27,900 nucleotides of DNA, taken from positions 1-27,900 of IMG/VR virus record IMGVR_UViG_3300050130_000120; one strand, 5' to 3'. The notes beneath the pieces are model-generated. The model was not told the origin of the DNA. It ran no database searches and saw nothing but the letters and a program-made list of their open reading frames with translations. The position numbers and the translations under genes were made by a program. The stretch is from a virus. Positions 1 through 6,331 of this stretch are shown piece after piece; the stretch's first letter is position 1; each line of letters starts with the position of its first letter.

Positions 1-7
1 AGAGAGC

Positions 8-385
8 ATGGAGCTGGATCCGCACAGGGAAGTCAATCCGATCAACATTGGCAACATCAACGACGGCGCGGTGATCGAGGCCTTCGACATCGAGCTGCGC
101 AAGGTGCTGGCCAACATCGTCGATCTCAACACGCCGGCGACCAACACGCGCGCGCTCGTCCTGCGCATCGATTTCAAGCCGCACAGCGACCGCTGCACCA
201 TCGTGACCGACTTCCACTGCAGCTCGAAGCTGGCGCCGATCGAGACCCACACTTCGAAACTGTTCCTCGGCCGCTCCGAGGACGGGGCCGTCGTCGCGTT
301 CGACAAGGATCCGCGGCAGATGCCGCTGTGGAGTGCGCCGAGGCCGAAAGAGGTTCCGGTGATCGAGTTCGGCAAATCGTCTTAA
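8..385 (+). CDS. Conserved phage early protein, 'replication terminator protein'-like family
   Basis: A 125-residue soluble protein with no signal peptide or membrane segment. The stretch 'NIGNINDGAVIEAFDIELRK' followed by 'VLANIVDLNT' and a Lys/Arg-rich strand resembles a small protein family found in the early regions of many phages, often labelled 'replication terminator protein'. That label is historical and I know of no solid function for it. The start at base 8 follows a purine-rich AGAGAG at the window edge. In other phages this family is commonly followed by a protein like the next gene here, so the pairing supports both assignments. It ends 37 bases before the next gene. Family membership is from memory of the sequence pattern, not a search. 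Confidence 0.7.
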   Translation: MELDPHREVNPINIGNINDGAVIEAFDIELRKVLANIVDLNTPATNTRALVLRIDFKPHSDRCTIVTDFHCSSKLAPIETHTSKLFLGRSEDGAVVAFDKDPRQMPLWSAPRPKEVPVIEFGKSS

Positions 386-422
386 CGCAGTTTTCAACCG
401 CAGGTCAGGGAGAGAAAGCGCA

Positions 423-1226
423 ATGGCAAACAAAGCAGAGAAGTCGATGGCGGGCAACGGAACGCCTGGAATCTTCGCGTACCTGTTCGATCGCCTCCGC
501 GATCGCCAGCCGGTCACCCACAGAGTGGGCGAGCAGGAGTACGCCGTCAAGGAGGACGGGACGCTGGGCGCGCCGGTGCGCGAGCTGGCGCCGCAGTGGG
601 ACGCTCCGACGCTCGAAGTGAAGACGTTGTCGGCGCTGGCCGAGCTCTACAGCGCGCAGCTGGACGCTCTGCCGGTCGGTCTCGTCGAGGACAAACCGCA
701 GGTCGGTTTCCACGTTGTCGATTATCTGACGGTCGAGATTCTCTCGCTGCGCGCCGACAGCTTCGGCCGGCGGCATGTGTACGCCCGGGCGAAGCATTTT
801 CCCGATACGCCGTTCGTCTTCGGCAAATGGTATGAATCGCCGGAGGATTTCCTGATCGCTTTCCGCGCCAGCTTCGACTTCAACGACGACGCGGTCAAGG
901 TCTGTCAGATGTGCTCCGCCGTGGGCGCGGGCGAGGCCGTCGCGGTGACCGACGACGGGATCTCGCAGGAAGTCGTGATCAAGTCGGGCACGGTGACCAA
1001 GAGCTCGGTGACGCTGCCGGCGGACGGGATTCAGCTGATGCCGTGGCGGACCTTCCGCGATGCGGCCCCGGTGATGTCGAAGTTCCTGCTGCGCATGCGC
1101 GGGGTCAAAGAGAAGCTGCCTCACATCGCCCTGTTCGAGATCGACGCCAAGTGGAAGATCGAGACCATGGCGAGCGTGGCGCACTACCTGAAACGCACGG
1201 TGAAGGACGCCACGATCATCGCTTAA
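423..1226 (+). CDS. Conserved phage early protein, DUF2303/YfdQ-like
   Basis: A 267-residue soluble protein with a good ribosome site (GGGAGAGAAA) upstream of its ATG. The middle part (a 'HVVDYLTVEILSLRAD' strand, then 'HVYARAKHFP' and 'FGKWYESPEDFLIAF') and the C-terminal half ('TDDGISQEVVIKSG' then 'LMPWRTFRD' and 'FLLRMR') follow the pattern of the DUF2303/YfdQ-like proteins found beside the small family of the preceding gene in many phages. Its molecular role is unknown. Position in an early operon ahead of the replication gene suggests DNA metabolism or host takeover, but that is inference from location only. Length fits the family (about 260-280 residues). Confidence 0.7.
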   Translation: MANKAEKSMAGNGTPGIFAYLFDRLRDRQPVTHRVGEQEYAVKEDGTLGAPVRELAPQWDAPTLEVKTLSALAELYSAQLDALPVGLVEDKPQVGFHVVDYLTVEILSLRADSFGRRHVYARAKHFPDTPFVFGKWYESPEDFLIAFRASFDFNDDAVKVCQMCSAVGAGEAVAVTDDGISQEVVIKSGTVTKSSVTLPADGIQLMPWRTFRDAAPVMSKFLLRMRGVKEKLPHIALFEIDAKWKIETMASVAHYLKRTVKDATIIA

Positions 1227-1274
1227 GAACCCCACGCCGACAACACGGGCAAGCGCCTGCAGCACGGGCGGGAT

Positions 1275-1319
1275 GGATGCGGCCATCCGGTTTCGCTTCG
1301 CGTCCGCATGACGCGAAGC
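1275..1319 (+). other. Intergenic hairpin pair
   Basis: The 114-base gap after the DUF2303-like gene holds two inverted repeats: GGATG/CATCC with a 4-base loop (1275-1288), and a perfect 10-bp stem GCTTCGCGTC/GACGCGAAGC with a 5-base loop (1295-1319). The second is followed by CCTGTTCTCCT, not a true T run, so it is at best a weak terminator or mRNA-stabilising structure. Confidence 0.4.
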
Positions 1320-1340
1320 CTGTTCTCCTGAGGTCCTGCA

Positions 1341-1616
1341 GTGGTGATGAACGCAAGCACGCGCGACGACGCACGTTTCGAGACCTGGTGGCAATCGACC
1401 GAGAGGCGGGGTGCTCGCCCGGTCTACGTGGAGGAGAAGGACGTGGCGTGGGCGGCATGGGAAGAGGCCACGCGGATCGCCGCCGGCGAGTGCGAGGCCG
1501 CGCTGAACCGTGTGGGCGCAGCCATCGAGCCGCAGATCGAGCACAACACCGCCGCCCGCGAAGCGCTGGTACGGGAAAACGCCGAACTCAGGCGGCAGCT
1601 GGCGGCGAAGGCATGA
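1341..1616 (+). CDS. Small hypothetical protein with C-terminal coiled coil
   Basis: A 91-residue protein I do not recognise. It begins at a run of possible starts, GTG-GTG-ATG (1341, 1344, 1347); GAGGT at 1330-1334 is about 6 bases before the first GTG and 12 before the ATG, so the exact start is undecided. The N-terminal half is Trp-rich and acidic ('FETWWQSTE', 'VAWAAWEEAT'). The C-terminal 40 residues have heptad-like spacing ending in 'ENAELRRQLAAKA', typical of a coiled coil. Proteins of this shape are common filler in phage early operons. Confidence 0.6.
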   Translation: MVMNASTRDDARFETWWQSTERRGARPVYVEEKDVAWAAWEEATRIAAGECEAALNRVGAAIEPQIEHNTAAREALVRENAELRRQLAAKA

Positions 1617-1659
1617 AGGCCTTGTCGCTCGAGCTTTGGCTCCGGATTCCTCTCGAATT

Positions 1660-1932
1660 ATGAGCGGCAAGCCGTGGGACCTGACCTCGACGCATGCGCT
1701 GGAAGGCGCGGCGGAGTGGATTCGGAAGCGCGCCGACGCCACCTGCGTGCTGGTGGTGCGGGGCAAGGATTACGCGTTCGCGGTGGCCGATGATGTCGAT
1801 CCGGCGGCGGCCTACGACGCGGCGCAGTTTGTGTTGCCGGACGCGCTCGATCTGGAGCGCGCACGGCGGCGGGAGAAGCAGGCAGCGGCGACGCGAAAGC
1901 GGGCGGCTGCGATCGCGAAGGGTGTGAGGTGA
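1660..1932 (+). CDS. Small hypothetical protein
   Basis: A 90-residue protein starting at the ATG at 1660 ('MSGKPWDLTSTHALEG'). The frame is open further upstream, but that part overlaps the preceding gene and reads as low-complexity Arg/Pro/Ser, so I trimmed it. The N-terminal half ('CVLVVRGKDYAFAVADDV') looks like a small alpha/beta fold; the C-terminus is a charged, Lys/Arg/Ala-rich helix. No family recognised. It overlaps the following gene by four bases (GTGA), suggesting translational coupling. Confidence 0.6.
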   Translation: MSGKPWDLTSTHALEGAAEWIRKRADATCVLVVRGKDYAFAVADDVDPAAAYDAAQFVLPDALDLERARRREKQAAATRKRAAAIAKGVR

Positions 1933-2249
1933 GGGCGATGGAAAGGACGACGCGGGTGTTCGACGTGCAGATCGCGCGGAGTGGCCTGACAGCGGATCGG
2001 GACGTTCCGTTAGGAAAGTTGGTGGTGATCGCGGATTCGTTCGAGGAGGCGTCGACGGCCGCGGTGGACGAAGCCAACCGGCGCTGGAAGCTGCTCAATA
2101 ACCGGCGCTGGAAGCTGCTCAATCCGGCGAGTGCCGCGGGTGATGGTGCCGAGGCGGAGCCGTTCACGTTCACGCGCAGCTATGTAACGGAGATGACGGT
2201 GGTGCGGGAGGTGGCCAGCGTGCACGCCGACGTGGACAAGGCAGGATGA
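1929..2249 (+). CDS. Small hypothetical protein with an 8-residue tandem duplication
   Basis: A 106-residue protein of unknown function, starting at GTG 1929 inside a GTGA overlap (ATG 1938 is an alternative). The pattern 'FDVQIARSG' ... 'VIADSFEEASTAAVDEAN' resembles small phage proteins with a beta-strand followed by an amphipathic helix. Near the middle 'NRRWKLLN' occurs twice in a row because of an exact 24-bp tandem duplication (2076-2099 and 2100-2123), so the ancestral protein was probably 98 residues. It ends in an ATGA overlap with the next gene. Confidence 0.6.
   Translation: MRAMERTTRVFDVQIARSGLTADRDVPLGKLVVIADSFEEASTAAVDEANRRWKLLNNRRWKLLNPASAAGDGAEAEPFTFTRSYVTEMTVVREVASVHADVDKAG
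2076..2123 (+). repeat. Exact 24-bp tandem duplication inside a CDS
   Basis: Two identical adjacent 24-bp units (2076-2099 and 2100-2123) duplicate eight codons in frame ('NRRWKLLN' twice). The absence of any difference between copies points to a recent slippage event. Confidence 0.9.
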
Positions 2250-2878
2250 CGTTCTTCAGGGAATGGATGAAGCGCTGGCAAGAGCGCAACGCTCATGCGG
2301 TTGGCTACCGCTTCGGCGATGCGCCCACGGCGGACGAGGTCGCGGCGCAGGCCGCCGAGCATGCGCGCTGGAGCGAGAGAGAGAACGCGCTGCGGGCGGC
2401 CATTGCTAGCGATTTTCGATGGCCGTGTCATTCGCGTCCAAAGGGGGAGTGGTGCGCTCGCGAAGGGCCCGGCGGGTTCATTGCGCACACCTGCCGGCGG
2501 CCAGACGAGGACGAGGTCGCGGCGCCGGCCGTCTGGACCATCCGGTACGAGCAAAGGTCGCCTGACTGCGGCCTTACGGTGGCGCAGCACGCCCGGCTCG
2601 CGGAGCTGATCGAGGAGTGCGGCGAGGTGGTGCAGGCCGCGGCCAAGGTGCTCCAGTGCGGCTACGACGAGCGCTCGCGTCACGGGAAGGGCATGCCGCG
2701 GCGGGTCCTGCTGGAGCGCGAGCTGGGGCACCTGGAGGCGTCGCTCTCGGTGCTGTACGGCTCCGGCGACGCGCGGCGGTCTCAGGTACGCGTCTGGAAG
2801 GAGCGGCGGCTCGGCGTGCGGCATGCGTCCCCCGCGGCGGCTCCGACTTTGCGGCAGGAGAGCGAAGCGAGCCAGTGA
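2246..2878 (+). CDS. MazG-like all-alpha protein (putative nucleotide pyrophosphohydrolase relative)
   Basis: A 210-residue protein starting in an ATGA overlap. Residues 113-172 have the layout of phage MazG-like proteins: 'ARLAELIEECGEVVQAAAKV' with the metal-binding ExxE pattern (E123/E124/E127), a charged loop, then 'LLERELGHLEASLSVLYG'. In active MazG-type enzymes the second helix normally carries ExxD ('ELGDL'); here the last position is His162, so catalysis may be altered or lost. The N-terminal 110 residues contain a compact part with Cys61, Cys70 and Cys83 that I do not recognise. If active, such enzymes hydrolyse (d)NTPs to monophosphates. The C-terminus is Arg/Ala-rich and likely disordered. 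Confidence 0.6.
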   Translation: MTFFREWMKRWQERNAHAVGYRFGDAPTADEVAAQAAEHARWSERENALRAAIASDFRWPCHSRPKGEWCAREGPGGFIAHTCRRPDEDEVAAPAVWTIRYEQRSPDCGLTVAQHARLAELIEECGEVVQAAAKVLQCGYDERSRHGKGMPRRVLLERELGHLEASLSVLYGSGDARRSQVRVWKERRLGVRHASPAAAPTLRQESEASQ

Positions 2879-3966
2879 AAGACGTCGGGGCAACACGGAC
2901 GATCCGCGTCCGGGACAAGCGGAAGCCGGGGCACTGCTGGCAGGATAACGAGCTCTATGACGTTTTCCAGCCCGTCATCGGTGCCACCGCCACACACATC
3001 TATGCCGCGATGAGCCGGTGGGCTTTCGGACATCGCGTGGAGATGGGCATGAGGGAGATCGCTGTCGAATCCGGAACCAGCCGCAGCGCGGTGCAGCGTG
3101 CTTTGGTCGCCATGGAGCGGCTGGGCATGGTGCGCGGGGTGGCGGGGCGCGGACCGCAGCCGGCAGCCTACAACCTGCTCGACCTGAAGGAGGCCTCCAT
3201 CGCGCTTGGCGCGGAGTGGAATCCTCATCGAGCGTCGCACGGCCTGTCGCCGACTCGGGTTGCCGAGCTGCGAACGGCCGTCCTGCATTGCGTCCCATAT
3301 GGGGACACAAAAGCCGGTGGAAATCTCCCGGATTGTGTCCCACACGGGGACGCTTCTGGGACGCTACTGTCCCAGAAAAGGGGGGTTAGTGTCCCACACA
3401 GGGACGCTCATCTTTATATATATAAACAAGACACAAGACTACAAGACAACCATCCCCTACCCCTTCCGCCAGCGGAAGGGGGGCTGCGCGATGAATCGGA
3501 TTCTTCGGACATCGCACCAGCGGAAGGGGGGCTGCGCGATGAATCGGATTCTTCGGACATCGCACCAGCGGAAGGGGGGCTGCGCGATGAATCGGATTCT
3601 TCGGACATCGCACCAGCGGAAGGGGGGCTGCGCGACGAATCGGAATCTTCGGACATCGCGCTGGACCGCGAAGCGCAGCGGGTGCTGCGAGCCTGCGGAT
3701 CGACCTCGGACGGGGTGCTGCGCGTGATCCGCAAGCAGCTGGCGGAGCGTGTGCGCCCGGCGACGCCGGAAGGGCTCACGAAAACGGCGGAGTGGATGAT
3801 CGCGATGTGGGAGGACTACCGCACATGCGGCGATCGCGGCTGGCTGCGGTTCGTCTGGGGACCGCGCAAGTTCTTCGGCGATGGGCACTGGGCGAATTGC
3901 GCGCTGTGGCCGATCGATGAAGAGCGCCGCGAGATGTACGGCAGGGCTCGGGAGGGTGCGCGATGA
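2875..3966 (+). CDS. Replication initiator-like protein with N-terminal winged helix, gene carries candidate origin
   Basis: A 363-residue protein that I start at GTG 2875 (GTGA overlap with the preceding stop). The frame is open further upstream, but that part is Arg/Ala-rich shadow of the previous gene. Residues about 25-103 look like a winged helix-turn-helix: 'IYAAMSRWAF', then 'MREIAVESGTSRSAVQRALV' as the HTH, 'MERLGMVRGVAGRG' as the wing. Residues 140-177 are encoded by three iteron-like palindromes, followed by an AT-rich palindrome; residues 199-262 are four copies of a 16-residue acidic repeat ('PAEGGLRDESDSSDIA'). The C-terminal 100 residues include aromatic helices ('WMIAMWEDY', 'WLRFVWGPRKFF') like the C-terminal parts of phage replication proteins. 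The plan (DNA-binding head, origin in the middle, partner-binding tail) parallels lambda O. No helicase gene is visible, so recruitment of host helicase is inferred only. Confidence 0.7.
   Translation: MKDVGATRTIRVRDKRKPGHCWQDNELYDVFQPVIGATATHIYAAMSRWAFGHRVEMGMREIAVESGTSRSAVQRALVAMERLGMVRGVAGRGPQPAAYNLLDLKEASIALGAEWNPHRASHGLSPTRVAELRTAVLHCVPYGDTKAGGNLPDCVPHGDASGTLLSQKRGVSVPHRDAHLYIYKQDTRLQDNHPLPLPPAEGGLRDESDSSDIAPAEGGLRDESDSSDIAPAEGGLRDESDSSDIAPAEGGLRDESESSDIALDREAQRVLRACGSTSDGVLRVIRKQLAERVRPATPEGLTKTAEWMIAMWEDYRTCGDRGWLRFVWGPRKFFGDGHWANCALWPIDEERREMYGRAREGAR
3292..3450 (+). other. Candidate phage replication origin (iterons plus AT-rich palindrome)
   Basis: Three 15-bp imperfect palindromes of the form GTCCCAYAYRGGGAC lie at 3292-3306, 3337-3351 and 3391-3405. 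Between the second and third is an inverted arrangement of the same half sites: CTGGGAC and GTCCCAG with a 6-base spacer (3356-3375), a perfect 7-bp inverted repeat. Immediately downstream is a 14-bp perfect palindrome TTTATATATATAAA (3413-3426) and a C/A-rich low-GC stretch, in otherwise GC-rich sequence. Iterons next to an AT-rich unwinding element inside the initiator gene is the lambda-type origin design. Origin function is inference from this layout. Confidence 0.65.
3469..3660 (+). repeat. Four tandem 48-bp repeats
   Basis: Four head-to-tail 48-bp units start at 3469, 3517, 3565 and 3613. The first three are identical as read; the fourth has three substitutions. Each encodes the 16-residue acidic unit 'PAEGGLRDESDSSDIA'. 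They sit directly after the AT-rich element and inside the initiator-like gene. They may be a flexible linker at the protein level or an expanded part of the origin at the DNA level. Confidence 0.9.
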
Positions 3967-4322
3967 AAGGCGGACGCAAGCCAAACCCGTGGGGAACGCA
4001 GCGGTGTTACGCGCCGTCGCTTCGACGGCCGATGACGCCCGAGCAGGCCGCCGCGAAGGCGGAACGGCGGGCGGTCGAGGCGCTCCGGCGCATGAAAATC
4101 TTTCGCTCGGAGATCACGAAAAAGCGGGCCATGATCCGGAGCTGGCGTCTCGACAATCCCTACAGCAGCCGCCGCGCCTGGAGCATCCTGCTGCGCGCGA
4201 TGCTCGATGGCCAGCGTGAGGGGCGGATCGCAGCCCGTGAGCGCGCATGGGAGCGCCGGCGGCCGTCGCTGGGCGCGCAGATCGACCGCCTGATGGAACG
4301 GGCCAGCAGGAGGCGCGCATGA
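3963..4322 (+). CDS. Basic hypothetical protein downstream of initiator
   Basis: A strongly basic 119-residue protein of unknown function, coupled to the initiator-like gene by an ATGA overlap. It begins 'MKGGRKPNPWGTQRCY' and is largely helical with many Arg residues ('SSRRAWSILLRAMLDGQREG'). Charge and position suggest nucleic-acid binding, or a helper such as a helicase loader, since lambda-like phages place the loader gene (P) directly after the initiator (O). I see no AAA+ motif or similarity to lambda P, so this is only a positional guess. Its stop overlaps the next start by four bases. Confidence 0.55.
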   Translation: MKGGRKPNPWGTQRCYAPSLRRPMTPEQAAAKAERRAVEALRRMKIFRSEITKKRAMIRSWRLDNPYSSRRAWSILLRAMLDGQREGRIAARERAWERRRPSLGAQIDRLMERASRRRA

Positions 4323-5431
4323 GGCCGCCCGCTGGAGTGGAATGCGCGACCTGCCGGGGCGAGAAAAATCACCATTGCCAGGCGCAGATCTACGATGACG
4401 GCGTCGGTGGCGTCGCGCTGTGCCTGCCCTGCGCGGATGGCAAGCCCTGCGTGATCGATCGCGTGGGTGCGCCGCCGGCGCTCGGGTCAGTGGAAGCGCC
4501 CAGCTTCTTCAATCTCATCGAATCAGCAGCACCGCCGGCGCCGGTGATTCATCGCACGCCGGAAGAGCTGGGGATTCCCGCGATCGTGCCGGCGCATGCG
4601 GGCAGGCGTTGGCTATCTGACGAGGAGTTCGCGGAGAAGAAGCGCGAGGGCTTCGAGCTCGCGAATGCGGTGCGACGCCGCGAGCGGCAAAAGCCGGAGC
4701 CGAACTTCAGCGTGCGCGCGTATCGCACGCGAACGAAGCAGATGCAGGAGAAGGTCATCGCCGGCGAAAGGGTGCGGATGTCGCCGGGCGTGACGATGGG
4801 ACCGGAGATGCTCGCGCCGGAGCAGCGAACGCGCGGCGGATCGAAGCCGCGGAGGGCGCGGCATTTTCAGCCGGAAGATCTGGAGCGGAGGCGCAGGGAA
4901 TTGACCGAGCGCAATGTTGCGAAAGGCGCGGCGACGCGGGCGAAGGCGGCGGAGCTGCTCGGGACGGCGCCGGACAAGGCGATCGCCGGGCAGGCGGGCG
5001 TTTCGGCCTCGCGCGTCGCGCAACTGCGCAAAGAAAAGGGAATCGCACCGGTGGTGACGAGCAACAGCCATCCGGGCGAAAAACGAACGGAGGAAGCAAT
5101 GGAAGCAATGCGGGAGGCCGTAAAGAAGCTGGGCGGCAGGATGACGGATGCTGCGCTGGGCGAGCAGCTCGGCTGCAGCGGAAGCCGTGTCGGGCAACTG
5201 CGCAAAGAGTTTGGGATTCCAGCGGCCAGGCCGGGGCGCAAGCCGGGAGCGCCGGCGCAGACGGAGCAGCGGACGGTAGTGATTCCGGAAATGACGTGGG
5301 ACGGGTTGGCGGCCCGGCCGCGGCTGCAGCTCACGCCGGCGCAGGCGCGCGCGCGGCTGGCCAGGCTCACGCCACAGCAGATGGCGGTCGCGCTGGGCGC
5401 GGTGCTGCAGGCGTCGCTCAAGGAGGGCTGA
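4319..5431 (+). CDS. Zinc-ribbon and double helix-turn-helix DNA-binding protein
   Basis: A 370-residue protein; I chose ATG 4319 (ATGA overlap) over more upstream in-frame codons. The N-terminus has a Cys cluster (C9, C12, C20, C35, C38, C44) suggesting a zinc-binding module. Residues 95-200 are charged and poorly ordered. Two related homeodomain-like HTH units follow: residues about 213-242 ('DKAIAGQAGVSASRVAQLRK') and 270-300 ('TDAALGEQLGCSGSRVGQLR'), both ending with 'LRKE(K/F)GI', evidently an internal duplication. The C-terminus has 'LTPAQARARLARLTPQQMAV'. Such tandem HTHs occur in phage regulators and DNA-organising proteins. It may be a transcription regulator of this operon; no specific family is assigned. 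Confidence 0.65.
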   Translation: MRPPAGVECATCRGEKNHHCQAQIYDDGVGGVALCLPCADGKPCVIDRVGAPPALGSVEAPSFFNLIESAAPPAPVIHRTPEELGIPAIVPAHAGRRWLSDEEFAEKKREGFELANAVRRRERQKPEPNFSVRAYRTRTKQMQEKVIAGERVRMSPGVTMGPEMLAPEQRTRGGSKPRRARHFQPEDLERRRRELTERNVAKGAATRAKAAELLGTAPDKAIAGQAGVSASRVAQLRKEKGIAPVVTSNSHPGEKRTEEAMEAMREAVKKLGGRMTDAALGEQLGCSGSRVGQLRKEFGIPAARPGRKPGAPAQTEQRTVVIPEMTWDGLAARPRLQLTPAQARARLARLTPQQMAVALGAVLQASLKEG

Positions 5432-5438
5432 AGCGCAA

Positions 5439-5708
5439 ATGGCTCGTCGACGTTCCCCCGAAGACGAAGAGTTCTACCTGCAACTCGGCCGACGCATCGA
5501 GGCCGCACGCAAGCGCAAAGGATGGAGCGCGGATCAGCTGGCGCAGGAGGCGGGTATCCGGAACCGAGCGCAGGTGTATCGCTATGAGTCGGGCGAAAAT
5601 GCCATCCCGGCGCCGGCGCTGGCGCGGATCGCGGCGGTCCTGCAGGTATCGGTGATCGATCTGCTTCATCCGGGACTGATCCACGAATGGAGGTTAACTC
5701 GCGTTTGA
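5439..5708 (+). CDS. XRE/Cro-CI-type HTH regulator in the late-regulator position
   Basis: An 89-residue one-domain DNA-binding protein with a strong ribosome site (AAGGAGG, overlapping the end of the preceding gene). Residues about 13-66 are a classic XRE HTH: 'RRIEAARKRKGWSADQLAQE' for helices 1-2, 'NRAQVYRYESGENAIPAPAL' for the recognition helix and turn, then 'ARIAAVLQVSVIDLLHPG'. There is no divergent partner gene or operator region beside it, so it does not look like a lysogeny switch pair. It is the last gene before the structured late-control region, the position occupied by Q in lambda; a role in switching on late genes is inferred from that location. Confidence 0.8.
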   Translation: MARRRSPEDEEFYLQLGRRIEAARKRKGWSADQLAQEAGIRNRAQVYRYESGENAIPAPALARIAAVLQVSVIDLLHPGLIHEWRLTRV

Positions 5709-5728
5709 TGCGCCACACGCATTTTCTG

Positions 5729-5756
5729 TTGCGCGGCGGCGAGAAGCGTTTAGAGT
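5729..5756 (+). promoter_or_regulatory. Weak candidate late promoter
   Basis: TTGCGC (5729-5734) and TAGAGT (5751-5756) are separated by 16 bases. Matches to the -35 and -10 consensus are only partial (3 of 6 and 4 of 6). The main reason to list it is position: transcription from about base 5763 would produce the structured RNA that follows. A regulated late promoter is expected to be weak. Confidence 0.35.
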
Positions 5757-5762
5757 AGGCAG

Positions 5763-5870
5763 CGGAATCAATCCAACAATCTTGCCGGTGCAGGCAACCG
5801 GACCGTGTATGGCGGGTCATGCCATAGTCAGGCCGAAGAGACGGAAACGTGTCTTTGGCCTTTTCCTTTT
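5763..5870 (+). ncRNA. Structured leader or small RNA of three hairpins ending in a terminator
   Basis: The 176-base gene-free region after the XRE gene holds three successive hairpins: CCGGT/ACCGG (5785-5801), a perfect TATGGC/GCCATA stem with a 7-base loop (5808-5826), and the terminator at 5831-5870. The first can refold as the mutually exclusive TTGCC/GGCAA (5782-5797). The 5' end is unmapped and set from the weak promoter candidate. I do not recognise a known riboswitch or ribozyme. The arrangement matches the short lambda 6S RNA between pR' and tR', or an HK022 put-like leader. Both are analogies only. Confidence 0.5.
5831..5870 (+). terminator. Strong intrinsic terminator before late genes
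   Basis: A 13-bp stem with one G-G mismatch and one G-U pair (5831-5843 with 5848-5860) closes on a GAAA tetraloop and is followed by TTTTCCTTTT. It ends 15 bases before the next start codon, so the downstream genes need read-through, antitermination or another promoter. Confidence 0.8.
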
Positions 5871-5884
5871 GGGAGTGAAAACGT

Positions 5885-6331
5885 ATGCGGGTTTGGCGCG
5901 ACAGCGACCGACAGCGGAGCAAACTGCTGCTCTACGGTGCGAACACGACACTGGGGTGGCGGATTCTGCGCACGATCTATGCGCGCGAAGGCGAGCGCGG
6001 TGTGGAGCGCGGGACGATGCGCATGGTCTACGACGAGATCAACGGTCACCTGCTGGGCTATCAGGTTCTGGGCACGAGCGAGCAGCGGGGAGATCAGGAT
6101 CTGCCTTCGATGCCCTCCGCGGCTTCGATTTCGTACAGCGAGATGCAGATCAATGCCGGGACGGCGTTCGAGAAGGGAAAGTCGCACACCGCTGGACTGC
6201 CGGAGCATCGCCGAGCGGAGCGGCACATTCCCGAGGATCGCGTCGAGCGCGTCCAGCAGAAGGTTCGGATGTTTGAGAGAAGGATCGGCCCGGCGAGGGG
6301 CGACATCCTGCGGGTGTGGCCGAAGGCATGA
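5885..6331 (+). CDS. Hypothetical protein, first gene of the late block
   Basis: A 148-residue soluble protein starting 15 bases after the terminator, with GGGAGTG as ribosome site. The N-terminal part contains 'LLLYGANTTLGWRILRTIYA' and 'VYDEINGHLLGYQVLGT'; the C-terminal half is charged and helical with 'ERVQQKVRMFERRIG'. I do not recognise the family. As the first gene after the late-control region, ahead of the lysis genes, it could be a late accessory protein, but nothing in the sequence shows a function. It overlaps the next gene by ATGA. Confidence 0.6.
   Translation: MRVWRDSDRQRSKLLLYGANTTLGWRILRTIYAREGERGVERGTMRMVYDEINGHLLGYQVLGTSEQRGDQDLPSMPSAASISYSEMQINAGTAFEKGKSHTAGLPEHRRAERHIPEDRVERVQQKVRMFERRIGPARGDILRVWPKA

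Noticed and set aside
405-1766. Long open frame on the minus strand (453 codons)
   Set aside because: It lies opposite clearly related phage genes, is Arg/His/Pro-rich and spans several real genes. It is a GC-driven shadow, as are similar minus-strand frames at 9709-11376, 14213-15652 and 22111-23607.
3469-3660. 48-bp repeat array as CRISPR
   Set aside because: The units are directly adjacent with no unique spacers and lie in frame inside a gene.
5782-5870. Known riboswitch or self-cleaving ribozyme in the late leader
   Set aside because: I compared by eye with c-di-GMP, fluoride, guanidine and hammerhead core motifs and found no match; listed only as an unassigned structured RNA.
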